Below, piece after piece: positions 15,892-25,000 of a DNA stretch of 64,000 bases; positions within the stretch are counted from its first letter, which is position 1; each line of letters begins with the position of its first letter. The DNA lies in the NCBI GenBank assembly GCA_964592645.1, contig CAZQFV010000018.1, forward strand, positions 1 to 64,000. Direction: 5' to 3'. The notes beneath the pieces are model-generated. The model had not been told where the DNA came from, did no database searches, and worked only from the letters and a program-made list of their open reading frames with translations. The DNA is from CAZQFV01 sp964592645 (lineage in GTDB: Bacteria > Chloroflexota > Chloroflexia > DTKN01). The position numbers and the translations under genes are program-made.

Positions 15892-16716
15892 TTATCCGCT
15901 TGCCAGTTCTTCCTGCCCCTCCAGCATCTTCCTCGCCCGCTGGGCCAGGCGCGCGGCGATGGTCTCCAGGAGCTGCCGGCCGCGCTCGGGGTTGGCGGTC
16001 AGCTCGGGGTCGTTGGCCCCGCCGTCGGCGGCGGTGAGCACGCCGATGTATTTGTGCGGCGTCACCTCGCGCCGGTGCAGGTGCTGGGGCCGGCCGGCGT
16101 AGTAGGGGCGCAGGAGGCCGGCCGTCTCCATCGTCTTGTCCAGGTCCACCAGCGTCGGGTCGATGGCCATGAGCAGCGAGGTCTCGCCGCCGGCGGCGTG
16201 CTCGTGGAGGTAGCCCAGGTCGGTGCCCAGCTCCAGGTCGGTCGCCAGGAGCAGGCGCAACTCCGGGTGCTGGGGCTGGAAGGTTTCGACGCTGGCGCGG
16301 AGGGTCGGCATGGTTCCCTCGGACCAGTGGCCGGCCAGCACCACCAGCACGCGGAAGCCGCGCCGGCGGACCGCCTCGAAGATGTCCAGCAGCAGGTTCT
16401 GGAAGGTCTCCGGGCGGATCCAGAACATGCTGCCGGGGATGTGGTAGCGTTCGCCGTGCTCGATGCCGCCGGTGAGATAAGTGCCGTCGGGTAGCTCTTC
16501 GCGCTCATCGGTTGCCCAGTAGATCGCCGGTATCACCACGCCGCCGGCGAGCTGCGCGGCGCGCACACAGATCGCCTGGGCCTTGAGTGCGTCCAGCCCC
16601 ACGGCGTTGTGCTCGCCATGCCACTCCAGGACGCCCAGCGGCAGGTAGCAGATGGGCGCGGTGGCCATGGTCTGGGCCAGTTGCCAGGGGAACAGGCGCT
16701 CGTACTGGACGGACAT
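15892..16716 (-). CDS. Creatininase-family amidohydrolase
   Basis: A 274-residue metalloenzyme of the creatininase family (cyclic amide hydrolases and relatives such as MftE). The N-terminal metal site is recognisable as LPLGVLEWHGEHNAVGLDAL at about residues 26-45, where Glu, His and Asp are the expected ligands, and further ligands lie around AGHWSEG. The start is the ATG at 16716 preceded by GGGAGG; an ATG 30 bases upstream lacks such a site. The substrate cannot be inferred, as only a minority of this family act on creatinine. It is downstream of the PanB unit on the same strand but separated by 194 bp with a strong hairpin. Confidence 0.85.
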   Translation of the reverse strand: MSVQYERLFPWQLAQTMATAPICYLPLGVLEWHGEHNAVGLDALKAQAICVRAAQLAGGVVIPAIYWATDEREELPDGTYLTGGIEHGERYHIPGSMFWIRPETFQNLLLDIFEAVRRRGFRVLVVLAGHWSEGTMPTLRASVETFQPQHPELRLLLATDLELGTDLGYLHEHAAGGETSLLMAIDPTLVDLDKTMETAGLLRPYYAGRPQHLHRREVTPHKYIGVLTAADGGANDPELTANPERGRQLLETIAARLAQRARKMLEGQEELASG

Positions 16717-16776
16717 GGGAGTCCTCCCGGGGCGCACGGCGTACATCTCGGCAGAATCGGGCCTGTGCGAAACGCC

Positions 16777-16800
16777 GGGGCGGCCACACAGGGCCGCCCC
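16777..16800. repeat. Perfect 9-bp-stem GC hairpin, possible terminator
   Basis: GGGGCGGCC and GGCCGCCCC flank a six-base loop. The hairpin lies 110 bp downstream of the last gene of the PanB unit and could end its transcription, although no clear T-run follows on the minus strand. The sequence also resembles common mobile palindromic intergenic elements. Confidence 0.5.
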
Positions 16801-16910
16801 CTATGAAACCGGGCCTGTTTTCAGAACGGAATCTCTTCCCACCCATCCGGCGGGGAGGCTGGTCGCGCGTTACCCCGACGGTTTCATCCGCCGGCTCGCC
16901 CATCCGGGCG

Positions 16911-18176
16911 CTATCGATGCAGGTTCCAGGCGGCGACGACGCCGATCCCGGCCCTTGTCAGGGCGTCGGCGGTCAGGTTGAGCGACTTGTGTTTCTCGAT
17001 ATAGTTCCTCTCCAACGCCGGCATCAGCCCCTGGGCCTCGACATCGGCCTTGGCCATGAAGTAGTCGAGGATATCGGAGGGGTGCTCCAGCTTCTCCTCC
17101 ACCTCGATCTCGCCGCCCTCGTGCTTGGCGGCGATGTTGGGCACCTCGGCGGCCAGCTCCACCAGCTCCTGCCGGCGGTTGTACGGCTGGCGGACGATCG
17201 ATTTCCAGGTCTCGGTGATGTGGTGCTCGAAGCGCACGGCATTCTCCAGCCCCAACGCTTTGCGGATGCGCGCCGCCTGGCGGATGGTGTCGTTGTTCAC
17301 CGAGTTGCTGAGGTTGAAGCCGATCAGCGAGGTGCTGTTGTCGGGGCGGGCAAAGAGGCGGGCCATCATCAACGTCCAGAAGATCGCGCCGGGGTTGTCG
17401 TTGCCCATGTAGACCGAGATCTTGAACTCGTTGTCCACCCCCAGGCGGTGCAGCAGGTAACCCATCAGGACGGTGCCGGGGTTGACATTGAGCACCTGGC
17501 GGATGCCGTAGGTGGTGTAATAGTGCAGGAACTCCTCCACCCATTTGAACACATAGTCGTTGGGCTGCCCTACGCCGCCGAAATAGCCGGTGATGGTGGA
17601 TGGCCCGCCCAGGTGCACGTTGGAGCCGTCGGTGCCCTTGGTGTCCAGCGTCTCCACGTAGGTGGCGCCGACGATCTGCATAGCCGCGGCCACGGCCAGC
17701 GTGTCGCCGTGGTCCTGGACCTGTTCCTTCATATTGCGCACGCGGATGTAGCGCCCGGGCATCAGCTCGCGCTGCTCGATGGCCCGCTTGGCCTGCGCGA
17801 TCAGGAAGGGAAAGTACTGCAGGGCGCTGATCTCCAGGGTGACGGCGTTGCGCTCATTGATGGGCGTGGTGTCCGCGGCCGGCCCCAGCACGCGCCGCCG
17901 GTACTCGGCCATGGAGACAAAGGCCCCCCGGTCGCGCTGCTCGATCAGCCACTCCAGGTCGGCCATGTAGGGCGATCCCGTGGCCCGCAGGCGGGCCAAC
18001 AGGTTCTCCAGCTTCCGCGCCTCGGTGGCCTGGCGGTTGATCTCTTCCGGGCCGCCGTAGCGCTCGATGATCTCCAGCAGTCGATTGACCAGGTCATTGT
18101 CCGGATCAACGATATACCGGTTGACCGCCTCCAGGCTTTCCTCGGAGATGCGCAGCTTCTCTCGCAGGTCGCTCAT
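16911..18176 (-). CDS. Unrecognised enzyme-like protein coupled to PanB
   Basis: A 421-residue soluble protein that I cannot assign to a family. The first 100 residues are helical and charged. From about 110 the sequence has an alternating strand/helix rhythm with Gly-, Asp- and His-containing turns (VQDHGDTLAV, DTKGTDGSNVHLGG, YMGNDNPGA, GFNLSNSVN, FEHHITETW) that look like the rim of a barrel-type active site. There is no signal peptide or membrane helix. Its ATG begins 3 bases after the panB stop, so the two are almost certainly co-translated. A role in the same reaction sequence as the PanB-like enzyme is the natural inference. Confidence 0.7.
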   Translation of the reverse strand: MSDLREKLRISEESLEAVNRYIVDPDNDLVNRLLEIIERYGGPEEINRQATEARKLENLLARLRATGSPYMADLEWLIEQRDRGAFVSMAEYRRRVLGPAADTTPINERNAVTLEISALQYFPFLIAQAKRAIEQRELMPGRYIRVRNMKEQVQDHGDTLAVAAAMQIVGATYVETLDTKGTDGSNVHLGGPSTITGYFGGVGQPNDYVFKWVEEFLHYYTTYGIRQVLNVNPGTVLMGYLLHRLGVDNEFKISVYMGNDNPGAIFWTLMMARLFARPDNSTSLIGFNLSNSVNNDTIRQAARIRKALGLENAVRFEHHITETWKSIVRQPYNRRQELVELAAEVPNIAAKHEGGEIEVEEKLEHPSDILDYFMAKADVEAQGLMPALERNYIEKHKSLNLTADALTRAGIGVVAAWNLHR

Positions 18177-18179
18177 CTT

Positions 18180-19025
18180 TCAGCTCCTCATCAGTTCCAA
18201 GAACTTGGCCTCTTCCCCCTCCAGCATGGTGTAGCAGTGCTCGGGCTGGGGGAAGGTGCCGGCGCGGACCTCTTCGCAATAGGCGCGCATGGCCTGGGTG
18301 ATGACCTCGGCCACGTTGGCATACTTCTTCACGAACTTGGGCGTGAACGCCTGGAACTGGCCGATCAGGTCGGAGACGATCAGCAACTGGCCGTCGCAGT
18401 AGGGGCCGGCGCCGATCGACAGGACGGGGATCGTCAGCCGCTTGGTGATGTAGCCGGCCACCTCGGGCGGGACGGCCTCCAGGAGGATCATCTGCGCGCC
18501 GGCCTCTTGCACCGCCAGGGCATCCTCCACCACCATTTTGGCCGAGTCGGCGGTGCGGCCCTGGGCCTTGTGCCCGCCGAGCTGGCCGGAGCTCTGCGGG
18601 GTCAGGCCGACGTGGCCCATGACGACGATGCCGGCCTCGACGATGGCCCGGATCTGCCGGGCGATGCGCACGCCGCCCTCCAGCTTGATGGCGTCGCAGC
18701 CGGCCTCCTTCAGGAAGCGGCCGGCGTTCTCGACTGCCTTCTCCAGCGAGCTCTGGTACGACATGAACGGCATGTCGCCGATGACAAAGGTGTTGGGGGC
18801 GCCGCGGCGCACGGCCTCGGCGTGATAGATCATCTGGTCCATCACCACCGGGATCGTCCCCGGATAGCCGTAGACGCACATGCCCAGGCTGTCGCCCACC
18901 AGGAGCATGTCCATCCCGGCCGCCTCGGCGAACTGGGCGGTTGGGAAATCGTAGGCGGTGAGAAAGGTGATCTTTTCCCCGCGCCTCTTCATCGCGTAGA
19001 ACTCGTGGATCATTTTCTTGGCCAT
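18180..19025 (-). CDS. panB: 3-methyl-2-oxobutanoate hydroxymethyltransferase (PanB)
   Basis: Transfers a hydroxymethyl group from 5,10-methylenetetrahydrofolate to 2-oxoisovalerate to give ketopantoate, the first step of pantothenate synthesis. The 281 residues match PanB closely: TAYDFPTA at about 23-30, the metal-binding VGDSLGM loop, GDMPFMSYQ, the GHVGLTPQS motif, and PYCDGQLLIVSDLIG near the end. A GGAGGG ribosome site precedes the ATG. No panC, panD or ilv gene is near. Its only tight partner is an unrecognised protein, leaving open whether this copy serves pantothenate or another C1-transfer pathway. Confidence 0.92.
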   Translation of the reverse strand: MAKKMIHEFYAMKRRGEKITFLTAYDFPTAQFAEAAGMDMLLVGDSLGMCVYGYPGTIPVVMDQMIYHAEAVRRGAPNTFVIGDMPFMSYQSSLEKAVENAGRFLKEAGCDAIKLEGGVRIARQIRAIVEAGIVVMGHVGLTPQSSGQLGGHKAQGRTADSAKMVVEDALAVQEAGAQMILLEAVPPEVAGYITKRLTIPVLSIGAGPYCDGQLLIVSDLIGQFQAFTPKFVKKYANVAEVITQAMRAYCEEVRAGTFPQPEHCYTMLEGEEAKFLELMRS

Positions 19026-19121
19026 TGGAACCCTCCTTGGTCGATAATCGTTCTGCCCGGTCCTCGTCGATCGGTTCGATCCAGCAGGGGCGGGGCTTGC
19101 CCCCGACCTTGCGGTTGCCCT

Positions 19122-19358
19122 CTACGGCCCGAAAGAGGTCTTTTGAATCAACAGGATCACCATCGCCAGGATGGCGCAGAGGACGGCCGCGCCGCTGACG
19201 ATCCACAGGGCCGTCCGTCCGGCCCCCTGTCCCTGCGCCTGGAAGTTGCCCGACTGTTCGGCCAGCACCCGGGCGGCCTGCGGCCCGGCGATCGCCGGCC
19301 TGCCGGAGACGGTTGGGATGGAGGTGCCGCACGACGGGCAGGTGAACGCCTGTGCCAT
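19122..19358 (-). CDS. Small single-span membrane protein with CxxC motif
   Basis: A 78-residue protein starting at an ATG with a G-rich ribosome site. Residues 7-11 give a CPSCG zinc-knuckle half, the middle is Gly/Gln/Ala-rich, and residues about 51-72 form one membrane helix. With only one CxxC pair, metal binding would require dimerisation. It is the first gene after a near-consensus promoter and 97 bp upstream of panB. No function is recognisable. Confidence 0.65.
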   Translation of the reverse strand: MAQAFTCPSCGTSIPTVSGRPAIAGPQAARVLAEQSGNFQAQGQGAGRTALWIVSGAAVLCAILAMVILLIQKTSFGP

Positions 19359-19451
19359 AGCCCCCCCTTTTCTGGGGTTTCCCAGGAATCGCTCTCGGCG
19401 GACGGCTGGTACGGGCGCGCAGGCCTGGCGCTGTTTTGATTGCTGCGCTGC

Positions 19452-19480
19452 ATTATAACCCCGGAAGGGAGAGGCGTCAA
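19452..19480 (-). promoter_or_regulatory. Sigma70-like promoter for the small membrane protein and PanB unit
   Basis: Minus-strand TTGACG and TATAAT boxes with a 17-bp spacer. Initiation is expected near 19445, about 90 bases before the small membrane protein start. Confidence 0.65.
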
Positions 19481-19557
19481 GAAACGGCCGTTTGCCATTG
19501 ATCTCTGCATAGAGCTTGTTATGCACTTTGAGCCCCAGTTTGTGGTATACTGGGGCC

Positions 19558-19875
19558 ATGATGACACGAAAAAGCTATCCGAGCGATGTATCCGACGATG
19601 AGTGGGCATTTGTTGCGCCCTACCTGACCTTGATGCGAGAGGACGCCCCGCAACGGGAACACTCCCTGCGCGAGGTATTCAACGCTTTGCGGTACATCAT
19701 CCATACCGGCATGCAGTGGCGCATGATGCCCAACGACCTGCCACCGTGGTACATCGTGTACCAGCAGACCCAACGTTGGCTGCAGGCCGGCGTCTTTGAG
19801 GACATGGTGTGGGACCTGCGGATGCTGCTGCGGGAAATCGTCGAGCGGGCGCCGCAGCCGCGGCTGCCGGCCCTG
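19558..19875 (+). pseudogene. IS5-type transposase (DUF4096) N-terminal remnant
   Basis: The first about 100 residues are a clear IS5-group transposase N-terminus: a start like YPSDVSDDEWAFVAPYL, then REVFNALRYIIHTGMQWRMMP and a WLQAGVFEDM helix. After LREIVERA the sequence stops resembling transposase; the frame stays open to 20109 by chance over unrelated DNA. The catalytic DDE domain is absent and no terminal inverted repeats are seen. It is a fragment left by deletion. Confidence 0.8.
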
Positions 19876-19909
19876 TCGTTGGAGCAGCGCTGCCGGCTGG
19901 GGTTTGCCC

Positions 19910-19945
19910 GTCGCCGGCTGGTGGCCGAAGCCACCAGCCGGCGAC
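19910..19945. repeat. Perfect 36-bp palindrome (16-bp arms, CGAA loop)
   Basis: GTCGCCGGCTGGTGGC (19910-19925) is followed by CGAA and then its exact reverse complement (19930-19945). It separates the transposase remnant from the acetyltransferase remnant. No T-run follows on either strand, so a REP-like or mobile palindromic unit is more likely than a terminator. Confidence 0.85.
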
Positions 19946-20066
19946 CGAACTCGGCGTCAGTTGCGGCCTGGGCGAGGGCCGCCCGGAGGGGCTCTGCCTC
20001 AAGGCGGGCTTTGTCTCCACCGGCAGGGTCGAAGAGGGCGAGCTCGTGCTGGTCCGGCCACTGTAG
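19944..20066 (+). pseudogene. GNAT acetyltransferase C-terminal remnant
   Basis: In the frame ending at the TAG before 20067 the last residues read KAGFVSTGRVEEGELVLVRPL, with the look of the last two strands of a GNAT acetyltransferase (LYxxxGFxxTGxxxxGExxxxxxL). No start or acetyl-CoA site remains upstream: the gene's front is replaced by the palindrome and the transposase remnant. It ends 18 bp before the asparaginase start. Confidence 0.5.
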
Positions 20067-20084
20067 GGCCGCCAGGGTGAAACG

Positions 20085-21167
20085 ATGGATGAAAAACCGC
20101 GCATCCTGATCCTCTACACCGGCGGCACCATCGGCATGCAACGGACGCCGCAGGGCTACCAGCCGGCCCCCGGCCACCTGCAGCGCCTGATTGCCGCCAA
20201 CCCCTGCTTCCAGGCCGAGGGCCTGCCCAGCTATACCATCCAGCAGTTCGATCCGCTGCTGGACAGCTCCAACATGGCCCCGGCCGACTGGGTGCGTATC
20301 GCCCGCGCCATCCGCGACCAGTACGCCCACTACGACGGCTTCCTGGTGCTCCACGGCACCGATACGATGGCCTTTACCTCCTCGGCGCTCTCCTTTATGC
20401 TGGAAGGGCTGGAGAAGCCGGTTCTCTTCACCGGCTCTCAGATCCCGCTGGAGGAGACTCGCAACGACGCCCGCGAGAACCTGCTCACGGCGCTGCTGAT
20501 CCTGGGAAACTATCACGCCCGGCTGGCCGGCGTCTACCTCTACTTTGCCAACGCCCTCTTCCGCGGCAACCGCGTCACCAAGGTCAACGCCGACGCCTTT
20601 GCCGCTTTCGCCTCGCCCAACTTTCCGCCCGTGGGCACGGTGGGGATCAGTATCGAGATCGACTGGGACCTGGTGAAACGGCCGGCCCCGCCCGGCCCGC
20701 TGACGGTCGTGGAGATGGGCGAGGCGACGATCGCCGCCTTTCGCCTCTTCCCCGGGCTCAGAGCCGAGTACCTGAACAACATCCTGGCGCCGCCGGTGCA
20801 GGGCGTCGTCCTGGAGTGCTACGGGGCCGGCAACGCCCCCGAGCGCAACAAGCCGTTCATGGCTGCCCTGGAGGCGGCCACCCGGCGCGGGGTGGTGATC
20901 GTGGACGTGCCCCAACCCCTCTACGGCACCGCCGACCTGGGGCTCTATGCCACCGGCCGCGCCCTGCTGGATGTCGGGGTGGTCAGCGGCTACGATATGA
21001 CCGCCGAGGCCGCGCTGACCAAGCTGTTCTACCTGTTCAAGAAGGGCTATTCCCCGGATGAGGTGCGCCGGCTCGTCCAGCAGAACCTGCGCGGCGAGCT
21101 GACGCCGCCGGAGGAAGTGCCGGATGAGATCGGCCGGATGCGGCGGAAGCTGGTGAGCTTCGACTAG
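20085..21167 (+). CDS. ansA: Asparaginase (type I, AnsA-like)
   Basis: Cytoplasmic L-asparaginase family protein hydrolysing asparagine to aspartate and ammonia. The 360 residues are intact. The first catalytic Thr motif YTGGTIGM is at residues 11-18 and the second, LVLHGTDTMAFT, at about 88-99. The GSQIPLEETRNDARENLL segment and the ECYGAGNAP motif are typical. There is no signal peptide, supporting the cytoplasmic type. It is the only intact gene between remnants at 19.5-22 kb. Glutaminase or Glu-tRNA amidotransferase-like activity is unlikely given its length and lack of extra domains. Confidence 0.93.
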   Translation: MDEKPRILILYTGGTIGMQRTPQGYQPAPGHLQRLIAANPCFQAEGLPSYTIQQFDPLLDSSNMAPADWVRIARAIRDQYAHYDGFLVLHGTDTMAFTSSALSFMLEGLEKPVLFTGSQIPLEETRNDARENLLTALLILGNYHARLAGVYLYFANALFRGNRVTKVNADAFAAFASPNFPPVGTVGISIEIDWDLVKRPAPPGPLTVVEMGEATIAAFRLFPGLRAEYLNNILAPPVQGVVLECYGAGNAPERNKPFMAALEAATRRGVVIVDVPQPLYGTADLGLYATGRALLDVGVVSGYDMTAEAALTKLFYLFKKGYSPDEVRRLVQQNLRGELTPPEEVPDEIGRMRRKLVSFD

Positions 21168-21186
21168 CGCATCTCAGGAAGACAAA

Positions 21187-22007
21187 ATGCGTTCTCGATG
21201 GACGCGGGTGTTGATCGTGGCCGGCCTGCTGGCCGGACTGGCCCGCTGTGGGCAGCCCACCGGGATGCCCACAGAAGACACCCCGGCCGGGCCGGGCGGC
21301 TTGCCTATCCGCAACTATTACGCCGCCGGGCTGGGGCCGGAGTATCGCCGGCCGTTCGCCCGCCAGCCGGAGATCCTGGAGCTCTACAGCGAGCTCTTTG
21401 GCCCCTACCCCTGCGAGGTCTACGGCGCCGCCGTCCTGGATGCCGAGACGGGTACGGCGATGGAGTGCCAGACCCTCTCCGTCTTTGGCATCGACCAGGT
21501 CGACCCCGGGGACGTCGCCGGGACAGAGCTGACGGTGGCCCACGAGGCGGCGCACCAGTGGTTCGGCAACAGCGTCAGCCTGGCCGACTGGGGCGATATC
21601 TGGCCGAACGAGAGCTTTGCCACCTACGCCGAGGGACTGTGGATCGAGCACGCGGAAGGGCGCGAGGCGCTGGACGAGTGGGTCGAGGACACCTACTGGT
21701 ACGTGGTCGACCACCGTGAGGAGATGTCGCCCCCGGCCGGCCGCCGGCCGACGACCTGTTCAACGAGGGGGTCTACTGCTGGGGCGCCCTGGCCCTGCAC
21801 GCGCTGCGGTTGGAAGTGGGCGACGAGACCTTTTTCGACATCCTGCGGACCTACGGCGACCACTTTGCAGGCTACAGCGTGACCACCGCCGACATTATCT
21901 CCGTGGCCGAAGCGGTGGGCGGGCGGGACCTGCAGGACTTTTTCCGGGGCCGGCTGTACGGCGAAGCGGTGGCCCCGATCCCCTGCATGGGGTTGGCGCC
22001 GCGGTAG
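21187..22007 (+). pseudogene. M1-family metallopeptidase, internally deleted and frameshifted
   Basis: A lipoprotein-type signal (hydrophobic segment ending LAGLARC) is followed after about 20 residues directly by the catalytic core of an M1 aminopeptidase. The zinc motif HEAAHQWFG is at about residues 119-127, with the third-ligand segment WPNESFATYAEG 18 residues later. The roughly 200-residue N-terminal beta domain always found in this family is missing. At about 21730-21760, inside a run of GGCCGG repeats, the frame shifts; the rest (DDLFNEGVYCWGALALHALR to GLAPR) continues in another frame to 22007. Two separate lesions make a non-functional relic likely. Confidence 0.8.
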
Positions 22008-22016
22008 ACGAGATGG

Positions 22017-25000
22017 TCAATAGGGCGGCAGCGGCCCGCCCTGGGTATAGGCGGCGACCACCTCGCGGTAGTAGCGGACGCGCTCCAGGAAGGAGCGGCG
22101 GAACTCTTCCGTCGCGATGTGGCCGGCGTAGCGCTGCACGGTCTCATAGGCCTGGCGCAGCAGTTCCTGCGCGCGCACGTTTTCGCCGGCCGCCCGCAGG
22201 GCCAGGAAACAGGCGAAATAGGCCGGCGCGGCCTCGATCCCCTCCAGCGGCCGGCCGTCCGGCGGCTGTAGCCAGGCCAGGATCTCCTCGGCGCAGGCCC
22301 GCGCCGAGGGCAGGTCGCCCCGGCGCAGGTGCAGGCGGGCCAGGTCGGCCAGCGTCAGGCAGCCGGGCATCGGCGTCCCCACCTCGCGGCGCAGGCGCAG
22401 CGCCTCCTCCATAGCTGCCTGGGCCTCGGCCAGCTTTCCCCGGCGCAGCAGCACCCGGCCGCGCGTGTGCCAGTGCCAGCCGATCGCCTCCTTGCCGCCC
22501 AGGTCCCGGCTGGCTTCCAGCGCCTCCAGGTTCCAGCGTTCGGCCTGGTCCAGGTCGCCGCCTACCTCCAGAAGGATGTCGGCCAGGATGGTGCGGATAT
22601 GGTTGCCCTCGTATGGGTCGGCACGGAACCGTTTGGCCAACGCCAGGCCCTGCTGCAGGCACTCCACGGCCCGCTCGTACTGGCCGACCCCCTGCCAGCC
22701 CTCCCCCAGAAATCGCCAGCCCTGCAGCTCTCCGATCCGGTAGCCGATCTGCGCCGCCAGGGCCCGGCCCTGCTCCAGGTGCGCCAGGCCCTTCTCGGTC
22801 TGTACCTGCGTGATATAGAGGACACCGAGCTTGAGCAATCCGTCGGCTTCCCACAGTTTGGAGCCGTGAGCCCGGGATAGCTCCATCGCCCGCTGCCAGT
22901 AGCGCTCGCAGGACTCCAGGTCGCCCTCGTCGTAGACGATCCAGCCCAAGACCCGGCAGGCGTGGGCTTCCTGTACCCAACCGTCCGCCCCGGCCTCGGC
23001 AATCACCCGCTCGAACAGCGCCTTGCCATGGGCATAGTCGCCGAGGTCAAAGTGGATGTTGCCCTGGTAGCGCAGAGCATCCAGGAGGCCACCGTGGTCG
23101 CCATGCTGCTGGGCCAGGGCGGCCGCCGTTTGGTAGTGGGCTTGCGCTTCGTCGGTGCGTTCTCCCTTCCAGGCGGCGATGCCGCGCTTGATCCAGGCGC
23201 GCACCTGGCGGGGTGGGTCGAGCTCATCCATCAGCCCGGCCAGCGCCTGGGTGTCCTCCTCCAGGCGCTCGTAATCCCCCAGGATTTCGTTCTGCTCCAT
23301 GCGGCCGGCGCGCAGGTCGAACTGATCGGCCGCCGTCCCCAGCTTGTGGCTCTCGATGAGTTCGATGGCCCGATCGTAGAAGGCGGCGGCCTGGCGGTAG
23401 GCCGATTGCCGCGCTGCCTGTTCCGCGGCCGGCCGGGTGTAGGCAAACTCCCGCTCGGGCAATCCGGCCCGCCGGTAGTGATAGGCCAGGATGCCGTACC
23501 ACTCCTCCAGCCTCCCGGCGTAGGCTTGCTCGATGTAGGCCGCTACGCGCTCGTGGAGCATCTGGCGGGTAGCGAAGGAGAGGCTCTCGTAGGCTACCTC
23601 CTGGGTGACGGCGTGCTTGAAGAGGTACTCCGGCTCCGGGGCCGGCTTGTCCAGCGGCGCCAAGCCCAGCGCGCTCAGGCGGTCCAGGTCCCTCTGTAGC
23701 AGTTCCTGCCGGATGTCCCCCGGATAGATGGCCAGCAGCCAGCGGGCCCGGAAGAGCCGGCCGATCACGCTGGCCACGCGGATGGTCGTCTTCTCGCTTT
23801 CCCCCAGTTGGTCCAGGCGGCTGATGACCAGCGTCTGCAGCGAAGTGGGCACCTCGACGGCGGCCAGCGCGGCAGAGTCCTCCAGGTCGATGTGCCGGTC
23901 CAGGAGCAGGTCGATGAACTCGTCCACGAAGAAGGGGTTTCCCTGGGAACGGGCCTCGATCTTTTCCACCAGCCCCAGGGGCAGGGCCCGGCCGGCCAGC
24001 TTGAGCCGGATCAGCTCGGCGCTTTCCTCAGCCGAAAAAGGCGGGAGCTCGACGGCGGTGAAGTGGGCCGGTGGCGAGTCCCACAGTGGGGGGCCGGCCT
24101 CGATCTCGGGCGGCCGGTAGATCGTCAGGAAAAAGACGGGACGGTCGCCGATGGCCGCGGCCAGGCTGCGCGCCATGTCGCGGGAAAGCTCGTCCAGCCA
24201 GTGGGCATCCTCCAGCACCAGCAGCAGCGGGGAGGCGGTCGCTCGCTGTCGCACCAGGTCGACGACCAGCGCCAGGAGGCTCTCGTGGCGCAAATTGGCG
24301 TCGAAAGAGGCCGTCAGCTCGTTGTCGGCTATGGGGATGCCCATGGCATCCCCCAGCAGCGGCAGGCGCGGCGGCAGGTCGGGGTGCATGGCGGCCAGGA
24401 CCCGATGGGCCACGCCGAGCTGTTCCTTCAACGTCAGGCCCTCGTCCATCTCCAGCAAGCCGCGCAGCAGCGGCCGCCAGGCCAGGTAGGGGGTCGTCGT
24501 GCCGTGGCTCACGGCGTAGCCACCGTAGCCGGAGAAGCCCCGGGCCAACGCCTGGCCGATCAGCTCGGCGGCCAGGCGGCTCTTGCCCATGCCGGCCTCG
24601 GCCGAGAGGCCGACAACCCAGCCGCGGCCGGTGTCGCGGACTTGCTCCAGGAGGCCGATCAACCGCTCCAGCTCTGCCTTCCGCCCCACCATGGGCAGGG
24701 CGTAGCGCGGCTCCTGCAGGCGCACGGGATGCCCCGTTCGCCGGCCGAGCAACTCGTGGACGCCCACCGGCTCGGCCTTGCCCTTGACCCCCAGCGGAGC
24801 CAGGGAGCGCCAGTCGAAGCGGGCCGCGGCCGGCCCATAGGTGCTCTCCCCCACCAGGACCTGGCCGGGCGCCGCGGCCTGCATCAGCCGGGCCGCCAGG
24901 TTCACGGCGTCCCCGATCACGGTGTACTCCTGGCGGCGCGGCGCGCCCACGTTGCCGACAAAGACCTGCCCGCTGTTGACCCCAATGCGCTGGCCGGTGA

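Noticed and set aside
19546..19551. TATACT as the promoter of the transposase remnant
   Set aside because: No -35 box at 15-19 bp; initiation would fall on the start codon itself.
20067..20109. Readthrough of the transposase frame into the asparaginase start
   Set aside because: After about residue 100 the frame has no transposase similarity and simply remains open by chance.
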